The notes below the pieces were generated by a model. It was given only the letters and a program-made list of their open reading frames with translations. It made no database searches and had not been told where the DNA came from. From Streptomyces kanamyceticus (lineage in GTDB: Bacteria > Actinomycetota > Actinomycetes > Streptomycetales > Streptomycetaceae): a stretch of DNA of 64,000 nt. The stretch's first letter is position 1. Every line of letters begins with the position of its first letter. The DNA is taken from positions 9,672,001 through 9,736,000 of the forward strand of contig NZ_CP023699.1 in NCBI RefSeq assembly GCF_008704495.1, written 5' to 3'. Below are positions 36,122 to 45,064 of this stretch, piece by piece. The translations under genes and the position numbers were made by a program.

Positions 36122-36148
36122 CCTCACATTCCGGTCGGCTGTCTCGTC
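36122..36148 (+). promoter_or_regulatory. ECF41-like promoter of the yceI gene
   Basis: CCTCACA (36122-36128), 16 bases, CGTC (36145-36148), followed by GTAC. It is identical in its boxes and spacing to the divergent promoter of the sigma gene and lies 41 bases before the yceI start. Confidence 0.72.
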
Positions 36149-36188
36149 GTACTCCTCGCCACCACTTGCCGCACGAGGAGGGACCCAC

Positions 36189-36734
36189 ATGTCCACCACG
36201 ACCGGATTCGACGAGCTGACCGGCGACTACGTCCTGGACGCCGCCCGCACCAAGGTCGGGCTCGTCGCCCGGCACCGGATGGCCTCGCGGGTGCGCGGGG
36301 AGTTCGAGGGGTGCGAGGGCGGCGTGCACGTGGACGGTGAGGATCCGTCGAAGTCCCGCGTGCGGCTCGTGATCCCGGCCGCGAGCATCCGGACCGGCAA
36401 CCCGCAGCGCGACGACCTGCTGCGTGCGCGGTTCCTGGACGCGGGCGACCACCCGGACCTGACCTTCACCTCTACCGAGGTGCGGCAGGTCGACGAGACG
36501 GCGTTCAAGGTCACGGGCGATCTGGCGCTGCGCGGGGTGAGCAGGTCCGTCACCGTGGACGTCGAGCTGACCGGAGCCGAGGACGACGGGCGAGGCGGTC
36601 TCCGGCTCGGTTTCACCTGCGGCGCCACCATCGACCGGAACGACTGGGGCGTGAACTGGAACTTCCTCACGACGGCCATGGTGAGCCCGCTGGTGGTGCT
36701 GGAGCTCGACGTCACCGCGGTCCGGCTGTCCTGA
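36189..36734 (+). CDS. YceI-family lipocalin-like protein
   Basis: 181 residues from ATG 36189 after GAGGAGGGACCCAC. Typical YceI pattern: TGDYVLDAARTKVGLVARH, LRARFLDAGDHPDLTFTSTE, FKVTGDLALRGVSRSVTVDV. The family forms an eight-stranded barrel that binds isoprenoid-like lipids. No signal peptide, so cytosolic, as usual in Streptomyces. It is the likely main target of the adjacent ECF41 factor, taking the place that a carboxymuconolactone-decarboxylase-like protein has beside many ECF41 genes. Confidence 0.92.
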   Translation: MSTTTGFDELTGDYVLDAARTKVGLVARHRMASRVRGEFEGCEGGVHVDGEDPSKSRVRLVIPAASIRTGNPQRDDLLRARFLDAGDHPDLTFTSTEVRQVDETAFKVTGDLALRGVSRSVTVDVELTGAEDDGRGGLRLGFTCGATIDRNDWGVNWNFLTTAMVSPLVVLELDVTAVRLS

Positions 36735-36781
36735 GGAGCAGCGGACCACGCACGGAGCGGACAACACACGGAAAGGAACTG

Positions 36782-37618
36782 GTGGTGGCGGACCTACGCG
36801 TCATGACCTTGAACGTATGGAACAACCGGGGCGACGCCGTCGCACGAGCGGCGCTGATCAACGCCGAACTGCGGCGGCTCGCACCGGATGTCGTCGCCCT
36901 GCAGGAGGTGCTGCCCGACCAGCTGCCGAGCCTCATCGACGGAACAGGGCTGCACGGCACCCACCAGTCGCAGACGGCCGCGACGACGCCGCCCCATGCC
37001 GACCGGTTCGGTGGCACGGCGATCGCGACGCGCGCGCCGCACCGCATCGTCGAAGTCCTCGACCAGCGGAGCACGGACGTCCCCGACCTCCCCTGGCTCA
37101 CGCTTGCGGCGCTGGTGCCGCTGCCGGAGTTGGGGGACGTGCTGTTCATCGCGCCCACGACGTCGTTCCGGCTCGACATGGAGGCCCAACGCGAGCGTCA
37201 GGTACTGGCCCTGAGCGATCTGGACGCCCGGCACAGGACCGCCCTGCCCACGATCATGGCCGGTGACTTCAACGCGGATCCCGAGGCGTCGAGCATCCGC
37301 TATCTGACGGGGCGGCAGTCCTTGTCGGGGCGCAGCACGCATTTCCACGACGCCTGGCGGATCGCGGGCTCCGGACCCGGACACACCTGGTCCGCCGACA
37401 ACCCCCACGCGACCGAGGACATCGGCCGTCTGGTCCGCCAGCCCGGTCACCGCAGCCGCTTCGACTATGTCTTCGTCGGCTCCCCGCATGCGCACCCGCA
37501 CGCGTACGCCCGGGTGCGCGGCGCCGAACTCGTCCTCGACAAGCCGGTCGACGGCGTATGGGCCAGCGATCACTACGGCGTGGTCGCCGACCTGGAGGTG
37601 GGGCTGCTCCCGACCTGA
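36782..37618 (+). CDS. Endonuclease/exonuclease/phosphatase-family protein, cytosolic
   Basis: 278 residues; GTG 36782 or the next GTG at 36785, with GGAAAGGAA upstream. The family's metal and catalytic motifs are in order: LRVMTLNVWN near residue 5, VVALQEV near 40, IMAGDFNADPEAS near 160 and the final ASDHYGVVADLE. No signal peptide, so it differs in location from the secreted paralogue at 42432-43313. The phosphoester substrate is unknown. It is 47 bases after yceI and may be co-transcribed with it. Confidence 0.88.
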   Translation: MVADLRVMTLNVWNNRGDAVARAALINAELRRLAPDVVALQEVLPDQLPSLIDGTGLHGTHQSQTAATTPPHADRFGGTAIATRAPHRIVEVLDQRSTDVPDLPWLTLAALVPLPELGDVLFIAPTTSFRLDMEAQRERQVLALSDLDARHRTALPTIMAGDFNADPEASSIRYLTGRQSLSGRSTHFHDAWRIAGSGPGHTWSADNPHATEDIGRLVRQPGHRSRFDYVFVGSPHAHPHAYARVRGAELVLDKPVDGVWASDHYGVVADLEVGLLPT

Positions 37619-37705
37619 GTGCCGACGATAGCCACCGCGAGAAAATGAGAGTAGCCTCCGAAAAGAGAGTTGACTTTCATAATCTCTGAAAGGTGGTGGA
37701 CTCCG

Positions 37706-39241
37706 ATGTCGGCAGATCCGGGCGCGCGCAGGTGGTGGGCCGTCGGCGCTCTCGTGCTCGCGTCCCTCGTCGTGGGCTTCGACGTGACGATCCTGAGCTT
37801 GGCGCTGCCGGTCATGGCCGATGACCTGGGCGCCAACAACGTCGAACTCCAGTGGTTCGTCACGTCGTACACGCTGGTCTTCGCCGCCGGAATGATCCCG
37901 GCCGGAATGCTGGGGGACCGGTACGGGCGCAAGAAGGTGCTGCTCGGCGCGCTGGTGATCTTCGGCGTGGCCTCGCTGGCCTGCGCCTACGCCACGACCC
38001 CCGGCACGTTCATCGGCGCGCGCGCCGTGCTCGGCCTGGGTGCCGCGCTGATCATGCCGACCACGCTCTCGCTGCTGCCGGTGATGTTCTCCGACGAGGA
38101 GCGTCCCAAGGCGATCGGCGCGGTCGCGGGTGCGGCGATGCTCGCCTACCCGCTGGGGCCGATCCTGGGCGGCTATCTGCTCGACCACTTCTGGTGGGGA
38201 TCGGTGTTCCTGATCAACGTGCCGGTGGTGATCCTCGCCTTCCTTGCCGTGTCCGCCTGGCTGCCGGAGTCCAAGTCCAAGGAGGCCAAGCGGTTCGACG
38301 TGGGCGGCCTGGTGTTCTCCAGCGCGGGTCTGGCCGCGATGACCTACGGCGTGATCCAGGGCGGCGAGAAGGGCTGGACGGACGTCACCACGCTGGCACC
38401 CCTCCTCGGCGGCCTGCTCGTGCTCGTGGTGTTCGTGCTCTGGGAGCGGCGGGTCGCCGATCCGCTGGTCGACCTGTCCCTGTTCCGCTCGGCCCGGTTC
38501 ACCACGGGCACACTGCTCGGCACGGTCATCAACTTCACCATGTTCGGCGTGCTGTTCACGATGCCGCAGTACTACCAGGCGATCCTGGGCGCCGACGCCC
38601 TCGGCAGCGGATTCCGGCTCCTTCCGATGGTCGGCGGACTGCTCGTGGGCGTGTCCGTCGCCCCCCGGCTGGCCAAGGCGATCGGGCCGCGCGCCGCGGT
38701 CGGACTCGGGCTCGCGCTGCTGGCCGCCGGGCTGTTCTACGGCGCCACCACGGACACCGGAAGCGGCACGGGCTTCGCCGCCGCGTGGACGGCGGTGTAC
38801 GGACTCGGCCTGGGCTTCGCGCTGCCCACCGTCATGGACGCGGCACTCGGGGCCCTCTCCGAGGACAGCGCGGGAGTCGGCTCGGGCGTCAACCAGTCCA
38901 TCCGTACGCTCGGCGGCAGCTTCGGCGCGGCCATCCTGGGGTCGATCCTCAACTCCGGCTACCGGGGCGGTCTTGAGCTCGACGGACTGCCCGAACGCGC
39001 GCAGGACGCGGTCAAGGAGTCCGTCTTCGGCGGCCTCGCCGTGGCCAGGGCGGCCACCTCGCCGTCCCTCGCCGATTCGGTGCGCACCGCGTTCGTCCAC
39101 GGTCTGGACGTGGTCCTTGTCGTCTCCGGCGGCCTGGGGCTGCTCGGCGCGCTCATCGCCGCGGTGTGGCTGCCGCGCCGTGTTGGTCAGGGCGCGGCCC
39201 AGACCGCAGAATCTGAGCATGAAGCCGCAGACGCAGCCTGA
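37706..39241 (+). CDS. DHA2-family MFS drug efflux transporter (14 TM)
   Basis: 511 residues from ATG 37706, chosen because AAAGGTGG lies just upstream; a longer frame begins at 37670. Fourteen hydrophobic segments; motif A GMLGDRYGRKKVLLG after TM2; motif C-like GLGAALIMPTTLSLLP and YPLGPILGGYLLDHFWW typical of DHA2 proton antiporters. Its 3' end overlaps the TetR gene by 23 bases, so the pump and its repressor share a transcript. A CATAAT -10 box (37678-37683) precedes it. Confidence 0.93.
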   Translation: MSADPGARRWWAVGALVLASLVVGFDVTILSLALPVMADDLGANNVELQWFVTSYTLVFAAGMIPAGMLGDRYGRKKVLLGALVIFGVASLACAYATTPGTFIGARAVLGLGAALIMPTTLSLLPVMFSDEERPKAIGAVAGAAMLAYPLGPILGGYLLDHFWWGSVFLINVPVVILAFLAVSAWLPESKSKEAKRFDVGGLVFSSAGLAAMTYGVIQGGEKGWTDVTTLAPLLGGLLVLVVFVLWERRVADPLVDLSLFRSARFTTGTLLGTVINFTMFGVLFTMPQYYQAILGADALGSGFRLLPMVGGLLVGVSVAPRLAKAIGPRAAVGLGLALLAAGLFYGATTDTGSGTGFAAAWTAVYGLGLGFALPTVMDAALGALSEDSAGVGSGVNQSIRTLGGSFGAAILGSILNSGYRGGLELDGLPERAQDAVKESVFGGLAVARAATSPSLADSVRTAFVHGLDVVLVVSGGLGLLGALIAAVWLPRRVGQGAAQTAESEHEAADAA

Positions 39242-39830
39242 TCAGCCCAGAGCGGTGCCGGGCCTGAGAGAACGCAAGAAGGCACGGACCAAGGCCGCCA
39301 TCCAGCGGGAGGCGGTGCGGCTGTTCAGGGAACAGGGCTACGCGGGCACGACGGTCGAACAGGTCGCCGAGGCCGCGGAGGTCGCCCCCAGCACCGTCTT
39401 CCGCTACTTCGCGACCAAGCAGGACCTGGTCTTCTCCCGCGAGTACGACCTGCCCTTCTCGGTGATGTTCCAGGCGCAGTCGCCCGAGCTGACACCGATC
39501 GAGGCCGAACGGCGGACGATCCGCTCGATGCTGGAGGACATCTCCGAAGAGGAGATGGCCCTGCAGCGCGAACGCTGGATCCTCATCGTCTCCGAACCGG
39601 AGCTGTGGGGAGCCGGTCTCGGCAGCATCACCCAGAGCATGCGCGTCATGTCCGAACAGGTGGCCAAGCGCGCAGGACGCGACCCGGGCGACGCCGTGGT
39701 GCGCGCCTACTCCGGGGCCGTGTTCGGGGTGATGCTGCAGGTCTCGCTGGAATGGGCGGAGGATCCGGACATGGACTTCGCCACCGCACTGGACGAGGCG
39801 TTGGAGTGTCTGGAGGGGCTGCGGCCCTGA
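39219..39830 (+). CDS. TetR-family regulator of the adjacent efflux pump
   Basis: 203 residues from ATG 39219, inside the end of the pump gene. The helix-turn-helix is RKKARTKAAIQREAVRLF, then GTTVEQVAEAAEVAPSTVFR and YFATKQDLVFSREYD. The ligand domain is Glu/Met-rich and helical. The overlap with the transporter gene makes it the probable repressor of the pump and of itself. Confidence 0.92.
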   Translation: MKPQTQPDQPRAVPGLRERKKARTKAAIQREAVRLFREQGYAGTTVEQVAEAAEVAPSTVFRYFATKQDLVFSREYDLPFSVMFQAQSPELTPIEAERRTIRSMLEDISEEEMALQRERWILIVSEPELWGAGLGSITQSMRVMSEQVAKRAGRDPGDAVVRAYSGAVFGVMLQVSLEWAEDPDMDFATALDEALECLEGLRP

Positions 39831-39844
39831 CATAGAGTGATCTC

Positions 39845-40195
39845 ATGCCCCTCGTCGAGATCACTTACGCGCCGCACGTCGCCGAGTCGACGCTGCGCGA
39901 ACTCGGTTCAGCACTCCCGCACTTGGTGTCGCTCGCCGTGGAATGCCCCGAAGAGCCCTATGACGGGGACCTCCAGCCGGGCGACGTGGAGCTGCGCTTC
40001 CGGCAGGCGGGCCCCTTCGACCGCAGCGGTCTGGACTTCGTGATCGAGATCCGCTCGAAGTTCTTCGAGAGCAGGGCCGCCGACCGTCAGGAACGCGTGG
40101 ACCGGCTGCACGAGGGCATCACGGCCGCGACCGGGCCGAGCGAATTCGGCGTCTATCTGTCGCTTCCGGTGGCGGCCTGGTCGCAGGGCGACTGA
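39845..40195 (+). CDS. Small tautomerase-like protein, unknown
   Basis: 116 residues from ATG 39845, 14 bases after the TetR gene. The start MPLVEITYAPHVAESTLREL puts a proline at position 2, as in tautomerase-superfamily enzymes where it is the catalytic base, and the length suits a single or extended unit of that fold. Nothing else fixes the assignment. Residues VELRFRQAGPF and LDFVIEIRSKFFESRAADR would supply strands and a helix. Confidence 0.5.
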   Translation: MPLVEITYAPHVAESTLRELGSALPHLVSLAVECPEEPYDGDLQPGDVELRFRQAGPFDRSGLDFVIEIRSKFFESRAADRQERVDRLHEGITAATGPSEFGVYLSLPVAAWSQGD

Positions 40196-40399
40196 GCCGG
40201 GCCCGGGTCTTCGGGGGATAACCCCCGGCACCGCCACGAGGACAGCACGTCGACGCGTCGGGGGGAGGGCCGGATGGGCCGGTCGTCCCGCCACTGGTGG
40301 GATGGTCGGCGACCACCGGCCCAGGGGTGAGACGGCCGCCGGACGCAGCCTGAGCGGTCCCTGAACGCGCGGGCAAGCCGAACAGCGAGGGGATGCCCC

Positions 40400-41581
40400 A
40401 TGCATGCGCCAAGACGGTTTCGCCGAGGCCCACTCGTCATGACCAGTCTGGCCGCGGTCGTCCTCGCGGCATCGACCGGCCTGACTGCCGCGGCATCGAC
40501 GGGTCTGACGCACGCCGCACGGCCGCGGCAGGCCGATCCGCTCCAACAGGAAGTGGACGCGATCCACGACACCGGGGCCGTCGGCGTGTCCGCCGAGGTG
40601 ACGTCACCGGACGCGGACGGCACGGCGCGCGCCGGGACGGCCGAGGCGGGCACCGAACGGCCGATGCCGCGGGACGGCAGGTTCCGGATCGGCAGCGCCA
40701 CCAAGACCTTCACCGCCACCGTCGTGCTCCAACTCGTCGAAGAGGGGCGCATGTCCCTGGAGGACACCGTCGAGCGGTGGCTGCCGGGAGTGGTCGAGGG
40801 CAAGGGCAACGACGGCAGGAAGATCAGCGTGCGACAGCTGCTGCAGCACACCAGCGGCATCCCCGACATCAAGGCGGACATCCCCGCGCTGAACAGCGCG
40901 AAGGGCTATCGGGCCGAGCGGTTCCGTACCTACGCGCCCGGGGAACTGGTGGCCATGGCGATGCGGCACGGTCGCACCTTCCCTCCGGGCAAGGGCTGGT
41001 CGTACTCCAACACCAACTACATCCTCGCCGCGATGATCATCGAGAAGGCCGCCGGCGGGAGTTGGGCGGACGAGGTGAAGGACCGGATCATCCGCCCGCT
41101 GGGCATGGAACACACGAGCGCGCCTGACACCTTCCCGTTCATCCGGGGCCCGCACGCCCGGGGCTACGCGGCGTTCGGCACCGGTACGGGCACCCGCACC
41201 GGCATCGATGTCACGACACTCGATCCGAGCATGGCCGTCGGCTCCGGCTCGATCATCAGCACCACGCACGACCTGAACCGCTTCTACGCCGCACTCCTCG
41301 GCGGGCGCCTGCTGGACCCGGCGCGGCTCGACGAGATGACGACCACCATGACCGCGCCCGAGCTGGGAGTGGCCTACGGACTGGGCATCGCCGAGATCGA
41401 ACTGCCCTGCGGCGGAAGCTACTTCGGCCACGTGGGCGAACTCCTCGGCTATCGCATGTGGAGCGGCGTCACCCGGGACGGGAGCCGGAGTGCCGTGGTG
41501 TACGCCACCGGTGACGGCGGCAAGGACACGGGGAAGGCCATGAGCGCACTGGTGGGACAGGAGCTGTGCCGGACCCGGTAG
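40400..41581 (+). CDS. Secreted serine hydrolase, class C beta-lactamase/DD-peptidase family
   Basis: 393 residues from ATG 40400. A signal peptide (about 1-40, LAAVVLAASTGLTAAAS) precedes a penicillin-binding-like fold with all three active-site motifs: SxxK at S99-K102 (IGSATKTFTATVVLQLVEEG), YSN near 202 (WSYSNTNYILAAMIIEKAAG) and the third box HVG near 345 (FGHVGELLGYRMW). It may be a D-alanyl-D-alanine carboxypeptidase or an esterase; the motifs do not separate these. Upstream 204 bases contain no clear promoter. Confidence 0.9.
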   Translation: MHAPRRFRRGPLVMTSLAAVVLAASTGLTAAASTGLTHAARPRQADPLQQEVDAIHDTGAVGVSAEVTSPDADGTARAGTAEAGTERPMPRDGRFRIGSATKTFTATVVLQLVEEGRMSLEDTVERWLPGVVEGKGNDGRKISVRQLLQHTSGIPDIKADIPALNSAKGYRAERFRTYAPGELVAMAMRHGRTFPPGKGWSYSNTNYILAAMIIEKAAGGSWADEVKDRIIRPLGMEHTSAPDTFPFIRGPHARGYAAFGTGTGTRTGIDVTTLDPSMAVGSGSIISTTHDLNRFYAALLGGRLLDPARLDEMTTTMTAPELGVAYGLGIAEIELPCGGSYFGHVGELLGYRMWSGVTRDGSRSAVVYATGDGGKDTGKAMSALVGQELCRTR

Positions 41582-41614
41582 TGACCGGCGCCTTCCGCTT
41601 CGTACGGTGAAGAC

Positions 41615-42442
41615 ATGCCGATCCCACCCGCCGCCGCCCCCTCCCTGCGCGCGCACCTCACCACCCCCGACGGCAGGCGCCTCTCCTACCTGGACTTCGG
41701 GCCCCCGGCCGGGCGTCCGCTCCTCGCGCTGCACGGACATCTCGGCGAGGGGGCCGAGTTCGGGGGCCTGGCGGCCGCGCTCGGCTCGGACGGGTGGCGG
41801 GTCGTCGCCCCCGATCAGCGCGGACACGGGGACTCCGACCGGGCGGAGCGGTACGGACGGGAGGGCTATCTCGACGATCTCGGGACGCTGCTCGCCCACC
41901 TCGGGCTCGCACGTCACCCCATGCCGGTGCTGGGGCACTCCCTCGGGGCCGTCAACGGCTACCACCTGGCCGCGAGCCGGACCGCGGCCGTCAGCGCGCT
42001 GATCAACATCGAAGGGCCCGCGTACCTGCCGCCCGTCGACCCCGCACCGCTGTCCTTCCTCCTCGACCTCCCCTACACCGCATCGACCCGCGAGGAACTC
42101 ATCGCCGCCTGCGGCCCGTTGGCGCCGCTCCTCGAAGGCGGCATGCGGCCGCACCGCGACGGCTGGCGGCTCGGCTGTCATCCGCGGGACATGGTCGACT
42201 CGGACACCCGGGTCCTCGGCGACCACTGGAACCAGTGGATGGCCACCGACTGCCCCGCGCTGCTCCTGCACGGCACCGCCAGCACCGTGCTGCCCACCGC
42301 CCAGGCCCGCGACATGGCCGCCGGACGCCCCGGCACCACCCTGGTGGAACTGGACGCCGACCACTGGGTCCACCTGCGCCGCCCCCGGGAATCGGCGGAC
42401 GAGATCCGCCGGTTCCTGAGGGCCTGTTCACTCAGTACGTGA
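41615..42442 (+). CDS. Alpha/beta hydrolase
   Basis: 275 residues from ATG 41615. Oxyanion region LLALHGHLGEGAEF, catalytic Ser in VLGHSLGAVNG (about 109), an acid near LLLHGTAS and the catalytic His in DADHWVH (about 250) complete the triad. Cytosolic. Its last 11 bases overlap the end of the convergent secreted phosphoesterase gene. Substrate unknown; lactone, epoxide and haloalkane hydrolases share this fold. Confidence 0.9.
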   Translation: MPIPPAAAPSLRAHLTTPDGRRLSYLDFGPPAGRPLLALHGHLGEGAEFGGLAAALGSDGWRVVAPDQRGHGDSDRAERYGREGYLDDLGTLLAHLGLARHPMPVLGHSLGAVNGYHLAASRTAAVSALINIEGPAYLPPVDPAPLSFLLDLPYTASTREELIAACGPLAPLLEGGMRPHRDGWRLGCHPRDMVDSDTRVLGDHWNQWMATDCPALLLHGTASTVLPTAQARDMAAGRPGTTLVELDADHWVHLRRPRESADEIRRFLRACSLST

Positions 42443-43313
42443 AGGTCGTCATGACCGCGAGATGGTCGGACGGCCAACCGGCGCCGCCGCCGACGGTGGT
42501 GGAACTCACCGCGTCCAGGGTCGATCCCTTGTACTGGATGAAGTCGATGCGGTCCTGGGGCTCGGGCTTGCCGTCGGTCTCCTTCACGACGGGCGACCAC
42601 GTGTTGCCGGGGCGCGCGGCCTCATCGGGGTTCACCTCCCGGTAGGAGTCCCAGTAGCCCGCGTCGGCGAAGGCCTTGGTGGTGGGCCAGGTGACCACGG
42701 AATCGCAGTGGTCGGCCTTCGTGTCCTGGGTCCAGTCCAGGTGCGAGGGGGAGTTGAAGTCGCCCGCGACGATGGCCGGCCCGGGCCCGGCCCACTTGAC
42801 GATGTCGGCGGCCTGCTTTCCGCGATTGGCCTCGTCGGCATAGATGGTCTCGTAGGAGTCGTTGTCCCAACAGGCGTTGTAGGGACCGTACTTGGTGTAG
42901 TCGAGGTGCGCCGAGTAGATCCAGAACCCCTTGATCTTCGCGGCGACGACGCCGTTGCCGGACCCGGTCCAGTCCTCCTGGTCGATGGGATGGCGGGAGA
43001 CGATGTCGACGTGCGTGCCGGTGGCGGTGGTGTACCAGCCGAGCTTGTCGGCGATGCGCTGCGCCGAGTCGCCGTCGTTCTCCTGGAGGGCGACGACGTC
43101 CGCGCCGGAGTCGGATATCGCCGATGCGATCTTGTTGATGCCGTCGGGAACCTGACTGCCGCCGTGCCAGGTGTTGAAGGTCATCACCTTCAACGTCTGT
43201 GCCGAGGGCGCGGCGGCCGGGGAGTCGGCCACGGAGGCGGCGGCCGGGGACACGGCGAGCGCGGCGAGGGCCGCGGCGGCCACGGTGACTCTGAGGGAAA
43301 CGGGTGTCTTCAT
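42432..43313 (-). CDS. Secreted endonuclease/exonuclease/phosphatase-family protein
   Basis: 293 residues from ATG 43313. Signal peptide of about 27 residues (VTVAAAALAALAVSPAAA). Catalytic motifs: LKVMTFNTWHGG, VVALQEND, DWTGSGNGVVAAKIKGFW, IVAGDFNSPSHLDWTQ, and the terminal PSDHLAVMTTF. Members of this secreted group are nucleases, sphingomyelinase-like or phosphatase enzymes; the WSAHLDY-like IYSAHLDYTKYGPYNACWD block is typical of actinobacterial members. Divergent from the FG-GAP gene across 261 bases. Confidence 0.9.
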   Translation of the reverse strand: MKTPVSLRVTVAAAALAALAVSPAAASVADSPAAAPSAQTLKVMTFNTWHGGSQVPDGINKIASAISDSGADVVALQENDGDSAQRIADKLGWYTTATGTHVDIVSRHPIDQEDWTGSGNGVVAAKIKGFWIYSAHLDYTKYGPYNACWDNDSYETIYADEANRGKQAADIVKWAGPGPAIVAGDFNSPSHLDWTQDTKADHCDSVVTWPTTKAFADAGYWDSYREVNPDEAARPGNTWSPVVKETDGKPEPQDRIDFIQYKGSTLDAVSSTTVGGGAGWPSDHLAVMTTFTY

Positions 43314-43574
43314 GTGTGCTGACCTACCCGGCCACCGACGGATGCCGGGCGGCCTGCGTGTGAACGGATCATGGAGATCGGAAGGGAGACGGGGCTGGGC
43401 GGGCCGGATGGGTGGGGTCCTGTGGGGTCCGGTCGGGTCGGGTGAGCTCACACCCGGGGGATGCGCCGCACCGTGGACCCGGAGCCGACCGCCGATGAAC
43501 TCCGTACAACCAGCTCCGCTCTTCGACGGTCACACCGGACAGACCTGCGTCCCGTCGACCGAGTGGGAGCCTCC

Positions 43575-45041
43575 GTGTCACACAGCCGCCGCCTCCTGAC
43601 GTATGCCATCGCCGCCGCCGCGGCCGCCGCCGGGTTCGTCCTCCCTTCCGGTGCCGCCGCTGCCGCACCCCGTACCGCCACGAGCGACTTCAACGGCGAC
43701 GGCTACCCGGACCTCGCCGTCGGCGTCCCGGACGGGACCGTCGGCGGCCGGGCCAAGGCGGGGTACGTCAACGTCGTCTGGGGCGGCCCGAAGGGCGTCG
43801 GTGCCCACGGCAGCATCCGTGTCACCCAGGCCACGCCCGAGGTTCCCGGCGCACCGGAAACGGGCGACCGCTTCGGCGCCTCCGTGACCCTGACGGACCT
43901 CAACGGCGACGGCATCGCGGAACTGCTCGTCGGCATCCCCGGCGAGGACGTCACCGACCGCGGCGCGGACGCGGGCATGGTCATCGCGGTGGGCGGCTCG
44001 AAGAACGGGCCGGGACCGGCGTCGACGGTCCTCACCGGGCCTTCGCCCTCCGCCGCGTACGGCGCGTCGGTCGCGGCGGCCGACCTGACCGGCGGCGGCA
44101 ACCAAGCGATCGTGATCGGCGGCACCGACAAGGTCGTCGCTCGTGTCATCCAGGGCGAGGACAGCATGGTCACCACCGTCGTCACCGCCCCCATGGGCGG
44201 CCGCGCCCCCGTCCTGACCACCGGCGACTTCGACAGCGACGGCCTCGCCGACCTCGGCGTGGCGTACTGGACCGCGGGCGACCCCAACACGCAGTCCCAC
44301 GTGCGCCTGTGGAGGTGGGACGCCGACCGGTCCGAGCTGGCCAACTTCTGGAACACCGACAACGCGGGCGTGACCGCCCTGGCCACCGGCGACTTCGACG
44401 GCGACGGCCACGACGACCTGGCGCTCGGCGAGTGCCGTGAGATCGCCGACGAGAACATCGACGACCCGTGCGGCCCCGAGAAGCTCGCCAAGGGAGGCGG
44501 CATCCACCTGCACTACGGAAGCCCCGCGGGCGGCTCGTTCGGCACCCGCGCCCAGACCCTCAACCAGGACACCGCGGGCGTCCCGGGGGTGGCCGAGGAC
44601 GGCGACCGCTTCGGCGCCGCCCTCGCCGTCGCGGACGTCAACCGCGACGGCCGCGACGACCTGATCGCGGGCGCCCCCGGCGAGGCCATCGGAAGCGAAG
44701 CGGGGGCGGGCGCCGCCTGGCTGCTCCGTGGCGGCGCCCAGGGCCTGCTCGACGCCGAAGGCGCTGCCAGGTCCGACGCCTGGAACCAGGACACGCCCGG
44801 CGTCCCGGGCGTCGCCGAGGCGGGCGACGCCTTCGGAGCGGCGGTCGCCGCGGGTGGCCGCAACGCCGACGGTGGAGCGGACGTCACGGTCGGATCCCCT
44901 GGCGAGAACGCCTCCCTGGGCGCCGTATGGCTCTTCCCCAGAGGGGCGGCCGACGGCTCGGCGGCGTTCTCGCCCCGCACGCTCGGCCTCCCCTACCTCT
45001 CCACGGCTCAGAAGTACGGCAAGCCGCTGAACAGCCACTGA
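43575..45041 (+). CDS. Secreted FG-GAP/integrin-alpha-like repeat protein
   Basis: 488 residues from GTG 43575, with GGGAG upstream. Signal peptide 1-30 (IAAAAAAAGFVLPSGAAAAA). At least six FG-GAP blades with calcium-loop motifs: DFNGDGYPDLAVG, DLNGDGIAELLVG, DFDSDGLADLGVA, DFDGDGHDDLALG, DVNRDGRDDLIAG, and the degenerate GRNADGGADVTVG. Blades form a seven-bladed propeller that in bacteria often binds surfaces or sugars. Secreted; no enzyme motif. Confidence 0.92.
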   Translation: MSHSRRLLTYAIAAAAAAAGFVLPSGAAAAAPRTATSDFNGDGYPDLAVGVPDGTVGGRAKAGYVNVVWGGPKGVGAHGSIRVTQATPEVPGAPETGDRFGASVTLTDLNGDGIAELLVGIPGEDVTDRGADAGMVIAVGGSKNGPGPASTVLTGPSPSAAYGASVAAADLTGGGNQAIVIGGTDKVVARVIQGEDSMVTTVVTAPMGGRAPVLTTGDFDSDGLADLGVAYWTAGDPNTQSHVRLWRWDADRSELANFWNTDNAGVTALATGDFDGDGHDDLALGECREIADENIDDPCGPEKLAKGGGIHLHYGSPAGGSFGTRAQTLNQDTAGVPGVAEDGDRFGAALAVADVNRDGRDDLIAGAPGEAIGSEAGAGAAWLLRGGAQGLLDAEGAARSDAWNQDTPGVPGVAEAGDAFGAAVAAGGRNADGGADVTVGSPGENASLGAVWLFPRGAADGSAAFSPRTLGLPYLSTAQKYGKPLNSH

Positions 45042-45064
45042 GTCCCCCCTCGGGCGGTGCGGGC

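Noticed and set aside
37640..37700. TetR operator in front of the DHA2 pump
   Set aside because: Imperfect repeats (for example ATGAGAGT with ACTTTCAT) exist but the arms are far apart and mismatched; not strong enough to list as a site.
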